The notes under the pieces were generated by a model. That model ran no database searches. It had not been told where the DNA came from and saw nothing but the letters and a program-made list of their open reading frames with translations. From Massilia sp. W12 (GTDB lineage Bacteria > Pseudomonadota > Gammaproteobacteria > Burkholderiales > Burkholderiaceae_D): 64,000 bases of DNA. The first letter of the stretch is position 1. Each line of letters starts with the position of its first letter. Of this stretch, positions 55,289 through 64,000 are shown in pieces. The position numbers and the translations under genes are program-made. The stretch is taken from NCBI RefSeq assembly GCF_037300705.1, contig NZ_CP147776.1, forward strand, positions 1,364,001 through 1,428,000, given 5' to 3'.

Positions 55289-56545
55289 TTATGCAAAGCG
55301 GTAATCGGCGAATTGGGCTTTGCAAGCGCTGACTTCCAGGATCTGGTTTAAACGCCAGGCCCGCTCTTCCATCGGTGCGCCCTTGGTGGCGAAAATCTTG
55401 CCCAGCAAGTCCAGCGCCTCGCGCAATTCTTCCGGGCTGGCTTCGCGCGCATTGCGCTCGATTTCTTCTTGCAGCGCTTGCAGTCTTTGATACGGCTGCA
55501 CCACGCCCTGCTGGTAGGCCGCGTCATCCCAGTTATTGTTGCGGGTGGCCACCGCCACCGCCATACATTTACCGATCAGGGACGGTTTTTCATGCATAGC
55601 GCGCAGATCGGCGGCAAAGGCTTGTTCAATGCCTTCCTGGTCTTCCTCATCGTCCAGCGCGAAGGCTTGCGCGCCCGGCACATTCGCCTGCGCCAGCTTG
55701 CGCAGCACAGCGCGCGGGCCGGCTTCCAGATAGCAGTCAATCCCTTCAGCGCGCAAATACAGCATGCAATCTGTCCAGCGCACCGGGCTGACCAATTGCT
55801 TGAGCAGCGATTGGCGGATCGCTTGCGGGTCGCCGTGCAATTGCCCATCCACATTCGCCAGCACCGGAATGCGCGGGCGGCGGATCTCGGTTTCTTCCAG
55901 CGCGCGCGCAAATTCCTCCGCCGCGCCTTGCATATACGGGCTGTGGAAGGCGCCGCTGACTTTGAGCGGAATGATGGTGGCGCCGGCTTTTTTCAGGGCT
56001 TCGGCGGCGCGTTCCAGCGCAGGCGCAGCGCCGGACAGCACGCATTGGTTGGGCGCGTTGTAGTTGGCGACCACAAATTCAGCGCCAAAGCCAGGCACGC
56101 CGGCGCACACTTCCTCCACCTTGGCCAAAGCCAGTTTGGTGACGGCTTGCATGCCGGTTTTTTGCGCCGCTGCGCAGCGGCTCATGGCCAGCCCGCGCGC
56201 ACGCGCTAAACGCAGCCCGTCTTCCAGCGAAATCGCATCGGCGGCGGTGAGCGCGCTCAGCTCGCCCAGCGAATGCCCGGCCAGCAAATGCGGCTGCAAG
56301 CCGGTGCGGGCCTGGAAGTGGCGATAATCCAGCACGCTGCACAAGAGCAGGGCGGCTTGTGTGTTTTCGGTTTGATTCAAGCTGTCTGCGGGGCCGGAAA
56401 AGCAGAGTTGACGCAAGTCCAGCCCTGGCAGTGCGCAGACCTGATCGAACAGAGTGCGGCTCGCTTCGTCTTTCTCATACAGGCGTTTGCCCATACCAAC
56501 ATATTGCGAACCTTGGCCGGAAAACAGGATGGCTATTCGTTTCAT
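55289..56545 (-). CDS. Free-standing malonyl-CoA acyltransferase (trans-AT)
   Basis: The protein has 418 residues. It has FSGQGSQYVGMG at the N-terminus, the nucleophile LAGHSLGELSAL near residue 92, and SGAFHSPYM near 205 with the catalytic His, all typical of malonyl-specific FabD-like transacylases of trans-AT pathways. After the usual 300-residue domain there is a further segment of about 90 residues (from AVAVATRNNNWDD to the end) of unknown role, rich in predicted helix. It lies directly before three AT-less KS genes, whose ACPs it probably loads. The start at 56545 follows GGGAG. Confidence 0.93.
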   Translation of the reverse strand: MKRIAILFSGQGSQYVGMGKRLYEKDEASRTLFDQVCALPGLDLRQLCFSGPADSLNQTENTQAALLLCSVLDYRHFQARTGLQPHLLAGHSLGELSALTAADAISLEDGLRLARARGLAMSRCAAAQKTGMQAVTKLALAKVEEVCAGVPGFGAEFVVANYNAPNQCVLSGAAPALERAAEALKKAGATIIPLKVSGAFHSPYMQGAAEEFARALEETEIRRPRIPVLANVDGQLHGDPQAIRQSLLKQLVSPVRWTDCMLYLRAEGIDCYLEAGPRAVLRKLAQANVPGAQAFALDDEEDQEGIEQAFAADLRAMHEKPSLIGKCMAVAVATRNNNWDDAAYQQGVVQPYQRLQALQEEIERNAREASPEELREALDLLGKIFATKGAPMEERAWRLNQILEVSACKAQFADYRFA

Positions 56546-56565
56546 TGTCGCGAACTCCCAAAAAG

Positions 56566-59500
56566 TTATTTTTCTGCGGCCAGCATGGCCGATTTTTCTT
56601 CAGCTTTGGCCTCACTCGGCGGCAGACGGCTGCCAAGCAGGGCTTTGATGAGTTTTAAATAATTCAGCAGGAAGGGCTTGAGTCTGGCCCCGTCCAGCCG
56701 GCTGGCGTCATAGTCCAGGCTGAACATCAGGGCGCCGGCCTGCTGACGCATGCGCAACACCAGATCATGTCCTGCGCGTTCTTTGTCCGGCAGCGCATTG
56801 CCGCTGGCGAACAGCATCAGGGCGCCATGTTGCATGCCTTCGCGCGCCGGATTGCCGGCCAGGGTGCGCAAGGGCGCCTTGGCTTGCGCCTGGCGTAACT
56901 GCTGGGACAGTCCGGCTACGCTCTTGGCCTGCTTGAAGTCAATCGCCAGCATCTGGCTGGTGTGCGGTGCGCCGAGTGCGGTCGGCAGACTGCATTCCTG
57001 CAGATTCAAGAGTTTGTGCAGATACAGCAGGAACAGCACGCAGGAAAATTCAGCCGGGCTTAAAGCCATTTCCTGCGCTTGCGCCTGCAGGCGGCGGCTG
57101 GCGTCGGCGTCCAGCGCGGCGCTGATGTTTTCTGCTGCGGCGCCGGCCCCGGCGGCGGCGAAAAACACGCCCGGCAACAAAATTTCCGGCAGCGCCATGC
57201 TGTTTTGCTGGTGCGCTTCAATCTGCGCTTTGAGCGCGGCAATGGTCGGGTTGGCGAAGATGTCCGCCACTTCCAGCGCGTCCGGATATTTTTCCGATAA
57301 GCGTCCATGCATCGCCACCAGGCTGAAGGAATTGCCGCCGACATCAAAGAAGCTGTCACGCGGGCCGATGCGGCGCGCGCCTAAAATTTCTTGCCACACC
57401 GCTAAAATTTCCGCTTCCAGCGCGTCGGGCGTAAACGGCGCTTCCATGCTGTCTTCTTCCATTTGCGGCAGGGCCGGCAGGGCGCGTCTGTCCAGCTTGC
57501 CATTCGGCGTGCTGGGCAATTCATCCAAGACCATGATGAAGGCCGGCGTCATGTAGTCGGGCAGGGCTTGGGCGCAATGTTGACGCAGGCGCGCCGCCAG
57601 ATTGGCGCGCACCGCACTGTCCTGCGCCACACAATAACCGACTAACACCGGATTGCCGCTGCTTAATTCGCGCACCGCGACTGCGCCCTGGCGCACTTCC
57701 GGGTGGCTTTGCAGCACATGTTCAATTTCACCGATTTCAATCCGGTAGCCGCGCAATTTGATCTGATTATCGCTGCGTCCCCGGTACAGTAAATTGCCGT
57801 CAGCAGTCCAGGCCGCCAGATCGCCGGTGCGGTACATTTTCTCGCCCGGCGCAAAGGGGTCGGGGACAAAGGCGGCGGCGGTTTTTTCGGCGTCATGCAA
57901 ATAGCCGCGCGCCAAGCCTTCGCCGGCGATGTACAGCTCGCCATGGCAGCCGATCGGGCGCAATTGGCGTTCGCCATCCAGCACATACAGGCGGGTGTTG
58001 GCGAGCGGCCCGCCCAAGCTGACCTGGCTGGCCTGGCTCAAGTCTTTGATGCTTGACCAGACCGTGGTTTCAGTCGGGCCATACACATTGAAGATGCGCA
58101 AGCCCGATACGCTTTGCAATTGCGTCAAGAGCGCCGGCGGCAGCGCTTCGCCGCCGACCAGCAGGGTGTGCAAGCCGCCTAAAGCCTGTTGCGGGCTGTT
58201 TTGCGAGAGCAGCATTTGCAGCCGGCTGGGGGTGGCTTGCATTACCTGCACCTGCTGTTGTTGCAGCAGATTGGCGAGCGCCTGCGGGTCGCGCTGCTGT
58301 TGTTCCGAGGCTAAGCACAGGCAGCCGCCGCGCAGCAGTGTGAGGAAGACTTCCAGCACAAAGATATCGAAAGAAATCGTGGTTAAGCCCAGGGTGCGCG
58401 CTTGCGCCGGCAGGCCCAATTTTTCTTCCATGCTGAACAGGAAATTCAAGACGCTGCGCTGTTCCAGCATCACGCCCTTGGGCGCGCCGGTCGAGCCGGA
58501 GGTGAAAATCACATACGCCAAATCTTCCGGCGCGCTGACGGGCAGTTCGCGCGCTTCGATTTCATGGTTGCGCAAGCTTTCCGGCTCCAGCAGCAAGCCG
58601 GAGAAGCCGGCGGCTTGCGCCAGGCCGGCATCGCCCAGCAGGATGCGCATGCCGCCGGCTTGCAACATATGTTGCAGGCGTGCCGGCGGGTAGTCCGGGT
58701 CCAGTGGCACATACGCGGCCCCGGCCATCAAGACCGCCAGCATGGAGGCGATCATGCCAGGCCCGCGCGGCAGCAAAATCCCGACCAGCTCGCCCGGCGT
58801 GACGCCGGCTTGCAAGATGTGTTGCGCCAGATTGTGGGCGTAGGCGTCGAGTTTGGCGTAAGACAGGATCTGGCTGCCAAAGGTCAGCGCCGGCAATTGC
58901 GCATGGTTTTGCGCGCTCTTGCGCAGCAGTTGCGCCAGCGTGCCTTGTTGCGTCCAGTTGCGCTGGCTGCGGTTGAATTCATCCAGCAGGCGCAGGCGTT
59001 GCGCCGGGTCCACCACCTGGTAGGTCGAGAGGCTTTGCTGCGAATCCTGCAAGACCTGTTGCAACAGCCAGCGGTAGTGGCCGGCCCAGCGCTCTACCGT
59101 TTGCGGTTGGAATAAGCGGCTGGCGTAGATCAGGGCGCAGTGGAAGTTGTCGCCTTCTTCGGTGATTTCCAGCGTCAAATCAAAGGGCGAGCCGCGCATC
59201 GGCAGGGAGATCGGTTCAACTTGCAAATCCTGGCTGGCGTATAAGCGCCGGTTGCCATTTTCAAAGATGAACATGGTGTCAAACAGCGGATTGCGGCTGA
59301 AGTCGCGCGTCAGCTTCAAGCGATCCACAATTTCTTCCAGCGAGCAATCGGAATGGTCATACGCATCGGTGCAGGCGTTGCGCACTTCTTCCAGCAATTG
59401 ATCAAAGCGCACATTTGCCTGCGGTTGCGCGCGCACAATCAGGGTTTGCGCGAACATGCCCACGGTTTGCTCAAAATTGCCATGGCGGCGGCGGTCAAAC

Positions 59501-62500
59501 GGGGCGCCGATGCAAATATCTTCCTGCAGGCTGAGTTTGTGCAGGAACAGGAAATAAGTGGAGAGCAAGAGCATGAAGGGGGTGGCGCGCTGCGCGCGCG
59601 CCATGGCTTTCACCCCTTGCTGGAATTCGGCCCCCAGCACAAAGCGCACCACGCCGCCGGCGAAGTCGTTTTGCGGCGGACGCGCAAAGTCGGCCGGCAA
59701 TTCGAGCAGCGGCGGCATGGGCGTGAGGCGCTGCTGCCACCAGTCGAGCTGGGCGCGGTATTGCGCGGTTTGCACAAATTTTTGTTCCCAGGCCACGAAA
59801 TCGGCGTAATGCGCCGCCACCGGGCTTAAGGATTCGCCTTGGTACAAGCGGAACATTTCTTCGATCAGGATAGACATCGAGATGCCGTCCGAAATCAAAT
59901 GATGCATGTCCAGCAGCAAGACATGTTCCTGGTCAGTGATGCGCACCAGCGCTGCGCGCCACAGCGGCGCGCGGGCCAGATCAAAGCTTTGCACCAGATT
60001 ATTCAAATGCGCATCCAGGCTTTGGCCCGGGCTTAATTCGGCATGCAGCAGCGGCAAATCGATTTGTTCTTCGCAGCGGTGCCAGATGCCGCCTTGCTGG
60101 AACACATAGGCGGTGCGCATGGTCGGGTGGCGTGCGGTCAGCATGCGCAAAGCCTGTTCCAGACGCGTTTTTTGCAGCGGCCCGCGCAGACGCAAAGCGC
60201 CGCTGACGTGGTAGGCGTCTTCGCCGCCTTTCATCAAGCTCAGCACATACATGCGCCGTTCTTCGCTGGACAGCGGGTAGGACAGCGGGGCCGGGCTTGG
60301 GGCCGGCAGGGCGGCGGCGCTGCTTTGCGGCGCGCGCGCGGCGCGGAATTCAAACCCGCCGGCGCGCAGCGCAGCGCAGGCGCGTTTGATCGCCTGCAAA
60401 ATCTGCGCCGCATCTTCTTCGCTGTGCGCCAGTGAGAAAAAGGCGGTGCGGCGTTCCCAGAAGTACACCCCGTCCAGCAATAAATATTTGAACAGCAAAT
60501 TCATTTCCAGCGAGATGCGGGCCGGATCGCGCGAGGGCCGGTTTTCAAAGCGGTACAGTGAACCGAAGCGCAAGGCGCGGATCGGGATTTCTTCCGCCTC
60601 AAAAAAGGCGTTGGCCTGTTCGATAAAGTCCTGGGTTAAGCGGTTGACCTTGGCGATTAAGGTCGCGCCTTCCGACTTCAAGCGCAGCAGCACCGCGCGC
60701 GCCGCCGCCATCGCCAGCGGATGTTTGCAGAAGGTGCCGGCAAAGAAGGTGGTTTCGCGCGAGGGGCCGGAGCGGTCGCCAAATTGCCATGCGCCGCCGT
60801 CAATCGCATCCATATACCAGGCTGAACCCGCCACCACGCCAATCGGCATGCCGCCGCCCACCACTTTGCCGTAGGTGGCCAGATCGGCGCGCACGCCGAA
60901 CAGTTTTTGCACCCCGCCCGGATCGCTGCGAAAACCGGTGATCATTTCATCAAAGATCAGCGCGGCGCCCAGCTCGCTGGTGATAGCGCGCAATTGCTGC
61001 AAATAGTCTTGCGAATAATTTTCCGGATTGCGGCTTTGCACCGGCTCCACCAGCACCGCCGCCAAGTCTTCGCCCAGGGCGCGGATGGCTTGCAGCGAAC
61101 CCGGGCTGCCATAGTGCAAGACCACGGTGTCTTCCACCGCCGCCGGCAAAATCCCCGGCGCCACCGGCACGGCGCCTTCTTCGCCGGCGTCGGCTAACAC
61201 GGTGTCTGCGCTGCCGTGATACGAATTGATAAAGCGCACCACTTTATTGCGCCGTGTGACTGCGCGCGCCAGGCGCACCGCCACCATCACCGCCTCGGTG
61301 CCGGAATTGCAAAAGGCGACCCGCTCGGCGCCGGTCAATTCGGCGATTAAGCTGGCCACTTCGCCGGCGATATCCGATTGCGGGCCGAGTTCAAAGCCTT
61401 CGGCGATTTGCTCTTGCAGGGCTTGTACGATGAAGTCGGGGTTGTGGCCGAAAAACATCGCGCCATAGCCGCAGGCAGTGTCGATATAACGGTTGCCATC
61501 CTGATCCCAGAAATACGCGCCTTTCGAGCGCGCCGAGACGATGGGGTAGGCCATTTCCTTGGTGGTCAGGCTGAAATTGAGGGTCGCAATCCAGTCCGCC
61601 AGCACACCCCGGTAACGCGTCGCATAGGCGCGCGATTGCGGGGTTTTATCTGTGATTTGCTGCGCCAGCTGGCGGATGAATTCGAGTTGCAGCGGGGTGA
61701 CGTCTTCTTCATGCAAGGTGATGTCGCGCAGGGCGTTCTTTTCTTGCAATTGATGGCTGGGATTGGCCGGGGTCTGTGCCCGCCGCGCCGGGCGGGCCGG
61801 GGCGGCGCTGTCAGCTGCGCCGCCAGCCTGAGCGCCTTCGCCGCGCAGCAGGGCTAATTGCTCGCGCATCAAATTGAGCTGGCTTTGAATCAGCGCCTCC
61901 AGCGCGCTGCCGGGGGCGGCTGCCGGCGCGGCGGCGCCGGCTGGCGCAGCGCCAGCCGGCAGGATGGCGGCGGCGGGCGCGGCGGCGGGCGTCGGGGCCA
62001 GCTCGGCTTGCAGCGCGCTGCGCGTGGCCGGACTTAAATTGGCCAGGATATGGCGGGCGATTTTTTGCGGGCTGTCCAGCTCTGAGAAGAACAGTTTGAC
62101 CGGGATTTCCACGCCAAAGCGTTTGACCAGACGTTTATCGATCTGGGTCAGCATCAGCGAATCAATGCCGAGCGAGAACAGATGTGCGTCCGGGCCGACA
62201 TCGGCTTGCGGCACGCCTGTCACCATGCTGATGGTTTCGCTGATTTCTGCGCTGATGAAGTCGGCGTCAAGCTGACGCCCGCCCTGTGTTTCCGCCGCTG
62301 CGACGAGCGTTGTGCTGGCGTGCTTGTGGCTGATCGCCAGCGGCATGGCGCGCGCCGCATCCAGCACATGCCAATAACGGCTGCGCTGCCATGCGGTGTT
62401 GGGCAGATCGAGGGCGCAGCCGCCGGGTGTGCTGCGCGCAGTTTCGCCATACAGGGCATGCCAGTGCAGGGACTGGCCGCGCAACCACAGCGCAGCCGCG

Positions 62501-64000
62501 CTTTGTTGCATTTGCTCCCAGGCGTCGCGCCCATCGCGCAGCGAGGGCAGGAAGCTGATTTTTTCGTCTTTGACAATTTGCGCACCCAGGCCGGACAGCG
62601 CTGCTGTGCCGCCGATTTCAATAAACACATCGACTTCTTGCGCCAGGGCGCATTGCAGGGCTTGCAAAAACAGCACCGGCTGGCACAGATGGCGGCTCCA
62701 ATAAGCCTGGCCTATCTCTTGTCCGTGCTGAATCAGTTGCCCGCTCTGGCTTGACACCAGCGGCAGACGCGGATCGTGGAATACGCTGTGCTGCAAGGCG
62801 GCCGCCAATTCCTGCGCGCTGGCTTGCATATGCGGCGTGTGGAAGGCGTGTTGCATCGGCAGGTTTTCGGTGAAGATGCGGGCTTTGCGCGCGGCCTGGG
62901 CAAAGCCCGCCACCGCTTGCTTCTCCCCGCTCACCGTGACATTTTCGGCGGTGTTGACCGCCGCCACCCAGACATTCGGATGCTCGGCCAGCATGCGCTC
63001 AACCGTGGCTTGATCGGCCAGCACGCCCAGCATGGCGCCGTCAGCCGGCGCGTCTTGCATCAGGCGGCCGCGCAAGGCCACCATCTGCACTGCCTGGCCC
63101 AGACTCAGCACGCCGGCTTCGCAGGCCGCCACATATTCGCCAATGCTGTGTCCCATCAACAGGGCGGGGCGCACGCCCAGCGCTTGCCACAGGCGGCATA
63201 AGGCGTATTCGACGCAGAAAATCAGGGCTTGCGCATACAGCGGCTGGCGCAGGCGTTCATCTTCGCTGCTGCTGGCGATGTCGCGCAGGCTGGCTTGCAA
63301 ATGCGCTGCGAACAGGGCGTCGCATTCGGCAAAGGCGCTGGCGAATTCCGGCGCATCACGCAGCAAAGAGGCGGCGATTTGCGGATACAGCGAACCTTGG
63401 CCGGTGAACAAAAAGCCGATTTTCAGCTGGCTCTTCGCGGTCACGCCCGGATCCGGATCTTGCGCAACTTTGCGCAGCCGTTTTTCCAATTGCTCATAGC
63501 TGTTGACCACGGTGGCGTAGCGGCAATCGTGGCTGCTGCGGGTGTAATTCACGGCGCGGCAGACTTGTCCCAAGCTTGGCGCCGCGCCGCCTTGGCGTGC
63601 GCGCTCAGCCAGAGCGGCGAAGTCTTGCGCCATCTGGCGCAGCGCTGCCGGGCTTTTCGCGCTCAGGCTGAACAGCCAGGCCGCGCGCTCAGCCGGCGCA
63701 GCGGCGCCGGCCGGCCCCTGATATTCCTGCAAAATCAGATGCGCATTGCTGCCATTGATGCCAAATGAGCTGATGCCGGCGGCGCGCCGGCCCTGTTTTT
63801 CCCAAGGCTGCGCGCGGTCCACCACTTGCAGCGGCAGGCGGCTCCAGTCCAGCAGGCGGTTGCCTTGATGGAAATGCAGATTCGGCGCAAATTCGCGCGC
63901 ATTCAACATCAGAATCAGCTTGATCAGGCCGGCCACGCCGGCGGCGCTTTCCAGATGGCCGAGATTGGATTTGACGCTGCCGATTTTGAGCGGGCGGCTG
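56566..64000 (-). CDS. Hybrid KS-AT-ACP-aminotransferase-C-A-PCP synthase (5' end beyond window; Gly predicted)
   Basis: The frame is open to the window edge, giving 2477 visible residues. It begins in the last third of a KS (SNLGHLESAAGVAGL). AT has MGHSIGEYVAACEAG and HAFHTPHM. The ACP has SLGIDSLML (about 62160). A class III PLP aminotransferase follows, with CNSGTEAVMVAVRLAR and the PLP Lys in TYGKVVGGG (about 60862). C has MHHLISDGIS. A has FTSGSTGAPKG with code D-I-L-Q-L-G-V-V-W-K, close to glycine codes. PCP has DVGGNSFSLV (about 57330). The last 200 residues look like the C-terminal half of a condensation domain. The KS-ACP-aminotransferase order is the one iturin/mycosubtilin synthases use to make a beta-amino acid, so the same is expected here. 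Confidence 0.9.
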   Translation of the reverse strand, partial: SRPLKIGSVKSNLGHLESAAGVAGLIKLILMLNAREFAPNLHFHQGNRLLDWSRLPLQVVDRAQPWEKQGRRAAGISSFGINGSNAHLILQEYQGPAGAAAPAERAAWLFSLSAKSPAALRQMAQDFAALAERARQGGAAPSLGQVCRAVNYTRSSHDCRYATVVNSYEQLEKRLRKVAQDPDPGVTAKSQLKIGFLFTGQGSLYPQIAASLLRDAPEFASAFAECDALFAAHLQASLRDIASSSEDERLRQPLYAQALIFCVEYALCRLWQALGVRPALLMGHSIGEYVAACEAGVLSLGQAVQMVALRGRLMQDAPADGAMLGVLADQATVERMLAEHPNVWVAAVNTAENVTVSGEKQAVAGFAQAARKARIFTENLPMQHAFHTPHMQASAQELAAALQHSVFHDPRLPLVSSQSGQLIQHGQEIGQAYWSRHLCQPVLFLQALQCALAQEVDVFIEIGGTAALSGLGAQIVKDEKISFLPSLRDGRDAWEQMQQSAAALWLRGQSLHWHALYGETARSTPGGCALDLPNTAWQRSRYWHVLDAARAMPLAISHKHASTTLVAAAETQGGRQLDADFISAEISETISMVTGVPQADVGPDAHLFSLGIDSLMLTQIDKRLVKRFGVEIPVKLFFSELDSPQKIARHILANLSPATRSALQAELAPTPAAAPAAAILPAGAAPAGAAAPAAAPGSALEALIQSQLNLMREQLALLRGEGAQAGGAADSAAPARPARRAQTPANPSHQLQEKNALRDITLHEEDVTPLQLEFIRQLAQQITDKTPQSRAYATRYRGVLADWIATLNFSLTTKEMAYPIVSARSKGAYFWDQDGNRYIDTACGYGAMFFGHNPDFIVQALQEQIAEGFELGPQSDIAGEVASLIAELTGAERVAFCNSGTEAVMVAVRLARAVTRRNKVVRFINSYHGSADTVLADAGEEGAVPVAPGILPAAVEDTVVLHYGSPGSLQAIRALGEDLAAVLVEPVQSRNPENYSQDYLQQLRAITSELGAALIFDEMITGFRSDPGGVQKLFGVRADLATYGKVVGGGMPIGVVAGSAWYMDAIDGGAWQFGDRSGPSRETTFFAGTFCKHPLAMAAARAVLLRLKSEGATLIAKVNRLTQDFIEQANAFFEAEEIPIRALRFGSLYRFENRPSRDPARISLEMNLLFKYLLLDGVYFWERRTAFFSLAHSEEDAAQILQAIKRACAALRAGGFEFRAARAPQSSAAALPAPSPAPLSYPLSSEERRMYVLSLMKGGEDAYHVSGALRLRGPLQKTRLEQALRMLTARHPTMRTAYVFQQGGIWHRCEEQIDLPLLHAELSPGQSLDAHLNNLVQSFDLARAPLWRAALVRITDQEHVLLLDMHHLISDGISMSILIEEMFRLYQGESLSPVAAHYADFVAWEQKFVQTAQYRAQLDWWQQRLTPMPPLLELPADFARPPQNDFAGGVVRFVLGAEFQQGVKAMARAQRATPFMLLLSTYFLFLHKLSLQEDICIGAPFDRRRHGNFEQTVGMFAQTLIVRAQPQANVRFDQLLEEVRNACTDAYDHSDCSLEEIVDRLKLTRDFSRNPLFDTMFIFENGNRRLYASQDLQVEPISLPMRGSPFDLTLEITEEGDNFHCALIYASRLFQPQTVERWAGHYRWLLQQVLQDSQQSLSTYQVVDPAQRLRLLDEFNRSQRNWTQQGTLAQLLRKSAQNHAQLPALTFGSQILSYAKLDAYAHNLAQHILQAGVTPGELVGILLPRGPGMIASMLAVLMAGAAYVPLDPDYPPARLQHMLQAGGMRILLGDAGLAQAAGFSGLLLEPESLRNHEIEARELPVSAPEDLAYVIFTSGSTGAPKGVMLEQRSVLNFLFSMEEKLGLPAQARTLGLTTISFDIFVLEVFLTLLRGGCLCLASEQQQRDPQALANLLQQQQVQVMQATPSRLQMLLSQNSPQQALGGLHTLLVGGEALPPALLTQLQSVSGLRIFNVYGPTETTVWSSIKDLSQASQVSLGGPLANTRLYVLDGERQLRPIGCHGELYIAGEGLARGYLHDAEKTAAAFVPDPFAPGEKMYRTGDLAAWTADGNLLYRGRSDNQIKLRGYRIEIGEIEHVLQSHPEVRQGAVAVRELSSGNPVLVGYCVAQDSAVRANLAARLRQHCAQALPDYMTPAFIMVLDELPSTPNGKLDRRALPALPQMEEDSMEAPFTPDALEAEILAVWQEILGARRIGPRDSFFDVGGNSFSLVAMHGRLSEKYPDALEVADIFANPTIAALKAQIEAHQQNSMALPEILLPGVFFAAAGAGAAAENISAALDADASRRLQAQAQEMALSPAEFSCVLFLLYLHKLLNLQECSLPTALGAPHTSQMLAIDFKQAKSVAGLSQQLRQAQAKAPLRTLAGNPAREGMQHGALMLFASGNALPDKERAGHDLVLRMRQQAGALMFSLDYDASRLDGARLKPFLLNYLKLIKALLGSRLPPSEAKAEEKSAMLAAEK

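Overview
The window looks like part of a high-GC Gram-negative, probably betaproteobacterial, chromosome. The evidence is outer-membrane porin-type barrels, periplasmic signal peptides, LacI/ABC sugar uptake and typical betaproteobacterial codon use; the genus cannot be fixed from sequence alone. It has three parts.

(1) Bases 1-22000 are mostly a beta-1,3-glucan and fungal cell-wall degradation locus. It encodes a secreted GH18 endo-beta-N-acetylglucosaminidase-like enzyme, a secreted GH81 endo-beta-1,3-glucanase next to an ExoP-C-like secreted domain protein, and a LacI-family regulator. These are followed by a binding-protein ABC sugar importer (binding protein, two permeases, ATPase) with an intracellular GH1 beta-glucosidase inside the operon, an outer-membrane porin, an AraC/GyrI-type regulator and a secreted four-CBM56 GH64 beta-1,3-glucanase. 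A perfect LacI-type palindrome, TGAAAGCGCTTTCA, lies in front of the GH81 operon, the transporter operon and the porin (where it is doubled), so these units appear to form one regulon. A degraded Rpn/PD-(D/E)XK nuclease remnant lies between the AraC and GH64 genes.

(2) Two genes, at 1-2788 and 22718-25183, start with nearly the same 323-residue calcineurin-like metallophosphoesterase domain but continue into different NTPases. The first has a STAND-like P-loop NTPase with a TPR-like tail and is cut by the window edge. The second has an SMC/OLD-like ATPase that overlaps a downstream TIGR02646-type HNH nuclease. The second pair has the layout of a Septu (PtuA/PtuB) anti-phage system with an added phosphoesterase domain. 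This is the best candidate here for an undescribed system.

(3) Bases 25251-64000, all on the minus strand, are most of a hybrid NRPS-PKS cluster; its 5' end lies beyond 64000. In transcription order it encodes: KS-AT-ACP-aminotransferase-C-A-PCP plus a half-C-like tail; a free-standing malonyl acyltransferase; two AT-less KS-DH-KR-ACP modules; an AT-less KS-ACP joined to C-A-PCP and a degenerate epimerase-like domain; C-A-PCP; KS-AT-methyltransferase-ACP with a terminal C-like domain; an outer-membrane beta-barrel protein; a type II thioesterase; and an Sfp-type phosphopantetheinyl transferase. Cis- and trans-AT logic are mixed in one line, there is no terminal thioesterase domain, and the barrel gene overlaps the last synthase gene by 4 bp. 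A-domain pocket residues read by hand suggest Gly, Ile and a Val-like aliphatic residue. The product is probably a lipopeptide or polyene-peptide with a beta-amino acid unit. Together with the glucanases this suggests an organism that attacks or feeds on fungi or other glucan-rich cells (inference).
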